A program made the translations under genes and the position numbers. Shown one piece after another: positions 61,031 through 64,000 of a DNA stretch of 64,000 bases. This DNA is from Sinorhizobium fredii USDA 257 (GTDB lineage Bacteria; Pseudomonadota; Alphaproteobacteria; Rhizobiales; Rhizobiaceae), in NCBI RefSeq assembly GCF_000265205.3, contig NC_018000.1:1550001-1614000 (forward strand). Direction: 5' to 3'. Position 1 is the stretch's first letter; each line of letters begins with the position of its first letter. The notes beneath the pieces are model-generated. The model searched no databases. It was given only the letters and a program-made list of their open reading frames with translations, and was not told where the DNA came from.

Positions 61031-61918
61031 ATGACCAAAGCGAATGTGGGTTTCATCGGGCTCGGGCTGATGGGCCAGGGCATGGCGACAAACATACTGA
61101 AAAAGGGCTGGCCGCTCTCGGTCATCGCGCACCGCAACCGGGCACCGGTCGAGGCGCTGGTCGCGGCAGGCGCGAAAGAGGTGAAGTCACCACGCGAAAT
61201 GGCGGAACGGTGCGAGATCATCGTGCTCTGCGTTACCGGCTCGCCCGAAGTGCTTGCCGTCGTCGAAGGTGCGGACGGCATCACCGCTGCCGGCAAGCCG
61301 CTGACCATTATCGATTGCTCGACTTCCGATCCTTCGGTGACGACGAAGCTTGCGCAGGATCTCGCCCAAAAGGGCATTACCATCATCGATGCGCCGCTCA
61401 GCCGCACCCCGGCGGACGCCGCCGCCGGCACGCTCGACGTCATGGTCGGCGGTGCTGAAGACGACGTGCGCCGCGTCTGGCCGGTGCTCGAGTGCTTTGC
61501 GGGCCGCATCGTCCATACCGGCCCGACCGGGACCGGGCACACGATGAAGCTGCTCAACAACTTCCTGTCGATGGGCTACGCGGCGCTCTATTCCGAGGCA
61601 CTGATGCTCGGGCAGAAGGCCGGCCTCACGCCGGAGATCTTCGACAGCGTCGTGCGCGGCGGTCGCATGGACTGCCCTTTCTACCAGACCTTCTTCCGCT
61701 GGGTGCTGGAGCGAGATCCGAACGCCCACAAGTTCGCCATCCGCAACGGCTTCAAGGACATGACCTATCTCGCCGCCTTCGCCAACGCCGCCGGGGTCGC
61801 CAATCCGATCGGCGCGGCAGTAAGAAACTCCTTCGCGCAGGCCGTCGGGGCCGGACGCGGAGAGGACTATGTGCCGATGCTGTCGGACTTCATCGCGCAG
61901 GCGAACGGGATCAAGTGA
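61031..61918 (+). CDS. Beta-hydroxyacid dehydrogenase family oxidoreductase
   Basis: A 295-residue protein from MTKANVGFIGLGLMGQGMA (61031), with GGGAGG upstream. NAD site GLGLMG, DAPLSRTPADAAAGTLD and catalytic lysine in HTMKLLNNFLSMG. The serine/glycine of the usual DAPVSGG is replaced by SRTPADA, a subfamily difference. It could be a tartronate semialdehyde- or hydroxyisobutyrate-type reductase. Monocistronic; followed by the inositol genes. Confidence 0.85.
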   Translation: MTKANVGFIGLGLMGQGMATNILKKGWPLSVIAHRNRAPVEALVAAGAKEVKSPREMAERCEIIVLCVTGSPEVLAVVEGADGITAAGKPLTIIDCSTSDPSVTTKLAQDLAQKGITIIDAPLSRTPADAAAGTLDVMVGGAEDDVRRVWPVLECFAGRIVHTGPTGTGHTMKLLNNFLSMGYAALYSEALMLGQKAGLTPEIFDSVVRGGRMDCPFYQTFFRWVLERDPNAHKFAIRNGFKDMTYLAAFANAAGVANPIGAAVRNSFAQAVGAGRGEDYVPMLSDFIAQANGIK

Positions 61919-62106
61919 GCCTTTGAAACCAAGTTAACTGGCTCGACCGGGCTGCTCACCTCGAGCAACCCATTCGTCGCATCGCAAGCTCAATGACAGA
62001 ATCCAATCATTGGGGAATTATATTTCTTGCAGGAATGCAATGCCGCGGCGTGACTAGCGCTTTGACTGTTCCCTCCTTCACGGTGAATGTGGTCACGACC
62101 GGAAAT

Positions 62107-62120
62107 GGAACAAACGTTCC
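62107..62120 (+). promoter_or_regulatory. IolR-type site before the TIM-barrel isomerase gene
   Basis: GGAACAAACGTTCC matches GGAA-N6-TTCC, the motif reported for the S. meliloti inositol repressor IolR (from memory). It is 46 bases upstream of the gene start. Confidence 0.65.
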
Positions 62121-62165
62121 GAACCGCCGTGGCAACTATTCCAAATGTTCCTGGAGGACCCATCC

Positions 62166-62975
62166 ATGACAACCCTTCCCTTCGCCCTCAACCACATGGC
62201 CGCGCCGGGCCTTCCGCTTGATGCCTTCTTTGCGCTGGCGAAGTCGCTCGGAATCTCGGCGGTGGAGATCCGCAACGACCTCTCCGGTAATGCCATCCTC
62301 GACGGAACGAAGCCTGAGGAGGTGAAGGCGCTTGCCGAAAAACACGGGCTGACGATCATCTCGATCAACGCTCTGCAGCGCTTCAACGAATGGAACGAGG
62401 CACGCCAGGCGGAAGCGCGCGAGCTCATCTCCTATGCGCGCGATTGCGGCGCCAAGGCGCTGGTACTGGTGCCGGTCAATGACGGCAGCGGTCAGAAGGA
62501 CGGCGAGCGCCAGGCGAATCTGCGCATCGCCTTAAAAGCACTCAAGCCGCTGCTCGAAGCGGCCGGCCTCATCGGTCTTGTTGAGCCGCTCGGCTTTGAA
62601 ATCTGCTCGCTGCGCTCGAAGAGCGAAGCCGCCGAGGCAATTCGGGACATCGGCGGAGCGACCTTCCGTCTGGTGCACGACACCTTCCACCATCATCTCG
62701 CGGACGAGGACGCATTTTTCCCGGACCTGACCGGTCTCGTGCATATTTCCGGCGTCAGCGACGAGGGTGTTGCCGTCTCCGAGATGCGCGATCGGCACCG
62801 GGTTCTGGTCGATGTCGCGGACCGGCTGGACAATGCGGGCCAGATACGTCGCCTGCGCGCGGAAGGTTATCAAGGACCCTTCTCGTTCGAGCCTTTCGCG
62901 CCTTCCGTGCACGCCCTGAACGATCCGGCCAAGGCCCTTCTCGCGAGCATGGACTACCTGCAGTCCCGCACATGA
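62166..62975 (+). CDS. TIM-barrel sugar isomerase/epimerase, inositol-linked (IolI-like)
   Basis: A 269-residue AP_endonuc_2-type TIM barrel from MTTLPFALNHMAAPGLPLDAF (62166), with CTGGAGGA upstream. Metal-site stretches include VEPLGFE, LVHDTFHHHLAD and HISGVSDEG. It sits directly before the inositol-type binding protein gene and has an IolR-type site in its promoter, which favours an inosose isomerase or related role. Confidence 0.85.
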   Translation: MTTLPFALNHMAAPGLPLDAFFALAKSLGISAVEIRNDLSGNAILDGTKPEEVKALAEKHGLTIISINALQRFNEWNEARQAEARELISYARDCGAKALVLVPVNDGSGQKDGERQANLRIALKALKPLLEAAGLIGLVEPLGFEICSLRSKSEAAEAIRDIGGATFRLVHDTFHHHLADEDAFFPDLTGLVHISGVSDEGVAVSEMRDRHRVLVDVADRLDNAGQIRRLRAEGYQGPFSFEPFAPSVHALNDPAKALLASMDYLQSRT

Positions 62976-63048
62976 TCGCTTAGCGCGCGCGAAAGCGCGG
63001 AAATCCGCCCGGCACCGCAAGATGTACTTGACGGCGCTCGGATAAAAT

Positions 63049-63062
63049 GGAATACATATTCC
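63049..63062 (+). promoter_or_regulatory. IolR-type operator and promoter of the binding-protein gene
   Basis: GGAATACATATTCC is a palindrome of the GGAA-N6-TTCC form. A -35-like TTGACG at 63028-63033 puts the operator over the expected -10 (TACATA), the right place for repression. The gene starts 148 bases downstream. Confidence 0.7.
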
Positions 63063-63210
63063 GTAATAACAAATCGATGGTTTATTTGTTCCGTTTTCGC
63101 GGAGGCGCAGCGGGAGTGCTGCGTCCGACCAGAATGAGCTCGATCAGAGAGTCGAGTTTCCGGCGAAAGAGAGGGTGTGGCCGGCACCAAAAGTGGAGGA
63201 GAAAGTACAC

Positions 63211-64000
63211 ATGAAGAAATTCATTTTGGGCACTGCGATGGCTGTCATGATGTCGACGGCCGCGCATGCGGAGACGATCGGCGTCTCGATGGCGCTCTTT
63301 GACGACAACTTCCTGACGGTTCTGCGCAACGGTATGCAGGACTACGCCAAGACGCTCAACGGCGTGGAGCTGCAGATCGAGGACGCACAGAACGACGTCG
63401 CCAAGCAGCAAAGCCAGATCCAGAACTTCATCGCCGCCGGCGTCGACGCCATCATCGTCAACCCGGTCGACACCGATGCGACCGCCGCCATGTCGAAGAT
63501 CGCAGCGGACGCCGGCATTCCGCTCGTCTACGTCAACCGCGAACCGGTAAACATCGACACCTTGCCGGAAAAGCAGGCCTTCGTGGCTTCGAACGAAGTT
63601 GAATCCGGTACGCTCGAGACACAGGAAGTCTGCAAGCTGCTCGGTGGCAAGGGCAAGGCTGTCGTGATGATGGGCGAACTCTCCAACCAGGCCGCTCGCA
63701 TGCGCACCAAGGACATCCACGACGTTCTCGCCACCGACGCGTGCAAGGGCATCGAGATCGTCGAGGAGCAGACCGCCAACTGGTCTCGCACCCAGGGCGC
63801 CGACCTCATGACCAACTGGCTGTCCGCCGGCCTTGAGTTCGACGCCGTGATTGCCAACAACGACGAAATGGCGATCGGCGCCATTCAGGCGCTGAAGGCT
63901 GCCGGCCGGTCGATGGACTCGGTCGTCATCGGCGGTGTCGACGCCACGCAGGACGCGCTTGCGGCCATGGCTGCCGGCGACCTTGACGTGACCGTGTTCC
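63211..64000 (+). CDS. ibpA: Periplasmic sugar-binding protein, probably myo-inositol (5' part, runs off the window)
   Basis: The first 263 codons of an RbsB-type binding protein. Sec signal MKKFILGTAMAVMMSTAAHA, cleaved before ETIG; then VSMALFDDNFLTVLRNGMQDYA, DAIIVNPVDTDA and AVIANNDEMAIGAIQALK. GTGGAGGAGAAAG precedes the ATG. The upstream IolR-type operator and the IolI-like neighbour make a myo-inositol binding protein (IbpA) the best call; ATPase and permease genes should follow outside the window. Confidence 0.87.
   Translation, partial: MKKFILGTAMAVMMSTAAHAETIGVSMALFDDNFLTVLRNGMQDYAKTLNGVELQIEDAQNDVAKQQSQIQNFIAAGVDAIIVNPVDTDATAAMSKIAADAGIPLVYVNREPVNIDTLPEKQAFVASNEVESGTLETQEVCKLLGGKGKAVVMMGELSNQAARMRTKDIHDVLATDACKGIEIVEEQTANWSRTQGADLMTNWLSAGLEFDAVIANNDEMAIGAIQALKAAGRSMDSVVIGGVDATQDALAAMAAGDLDVTVF

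Noticed and set aside
1..64000. tRNA, rRNA, CRISPR array, insertion sequences, attachment sites, replication origin
   Set aside because: Intergenic regions were read for cloverleaf or repeat patterns, transposase-like frames and repABC-type genes; none was convincing.

Overview
The window looks like a Sinorhizobium/Ensifer (Rhizobiaceae) megaplasmid or chromid of the pSymB type. The evidence is GC-rich coding DNA, many sugar ABC/TRAP operons each with its own regulator, minC at the left edge, a ligD-ku pair, a myo-inositol uptake start at the right edge with IolR-type sites, a conserved rhizobial intergenic repeat and EcfG/RpoE2-type promoters. The species is not assigned. No rRNA, tRNA, CRISPR array, insertion sequence or phage gene was recognised.

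Layout: 1-300 holds the start of minC (minus). 539-5341 is a four-gene minus operon (asparagine synthase, carrier protein, adenylate-forming ligase, NAD-synthase-like ligase) that looks like a small-molecule biosynthesis unit. 5342-7097 is a poor region with two small genes, a structured RNA candidate and the wreck of an RND efflux operon. 7098-13282 is an aldonate/hexuronate operon (uxuA, Zn-dehydrogenase, TRAP transporter, FadR-type regulator with an operator). 13536-14428 is ribB under an FMN riboswitch. 14493-24182 is a divergent sugar/polyol locus: an RbsABC-type transporter and an SDR on the minus strand; a split transketolase, an FGGY kinase, a SorC-type regulator and a second SDR on the plus strand. 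24200-27175 encodes a 991-residue fusion of a SerC-like aminotransferase and a SerA-like dehydrogenase. 27481-30264 has small stress and membrane genes.

30283-43944 is a large tetronate (four-carbon sugar acid) locus. A minus operon carries a GntR regulator, D-erythronate dehydrogenase, an SDR and a complete ABC importer. A second divergent unit carries lacI-otnC on the minus strand and an MFS transporter-ltnD-otnI-otnK on the plus strand, with three LacI-type operators between them. The encoded enzymes form a complete predicted route from D-erythronate and L-threonate to dihydroxyacetone phosphate. 44988-54885 is a ureide/glyoxylate locus (allA, glycerate kinase, glxR, hyi, gcl, IclR regulator, LysR regulator, a divergent DctA paralogue, allE), predicted to salvage purine-derived ureidoglycine through glyoxylate to glycerate. 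54974-60951 is a repair neighbourhood (ligD, ku, a BRCT-HTH-TPR protein coupled to ku, a hydrolase, exonuclease III). 61031-64000 holds a beta-hydroxyacid dehydrogenase, a TIM-barrel isomerase and the start of an inositol-type periplasmic binding protein.

The most promising candidates for something undescribed are the AsnB/ACP/ligase/NadE-like operon, the SerC-SerA fusion, the BRCT-HTH-TPR partner of Ku, the split-transketolase polyol locus and the altered DctA linked to allE. All functions are read from sequence and memory of families; no database search was possible.
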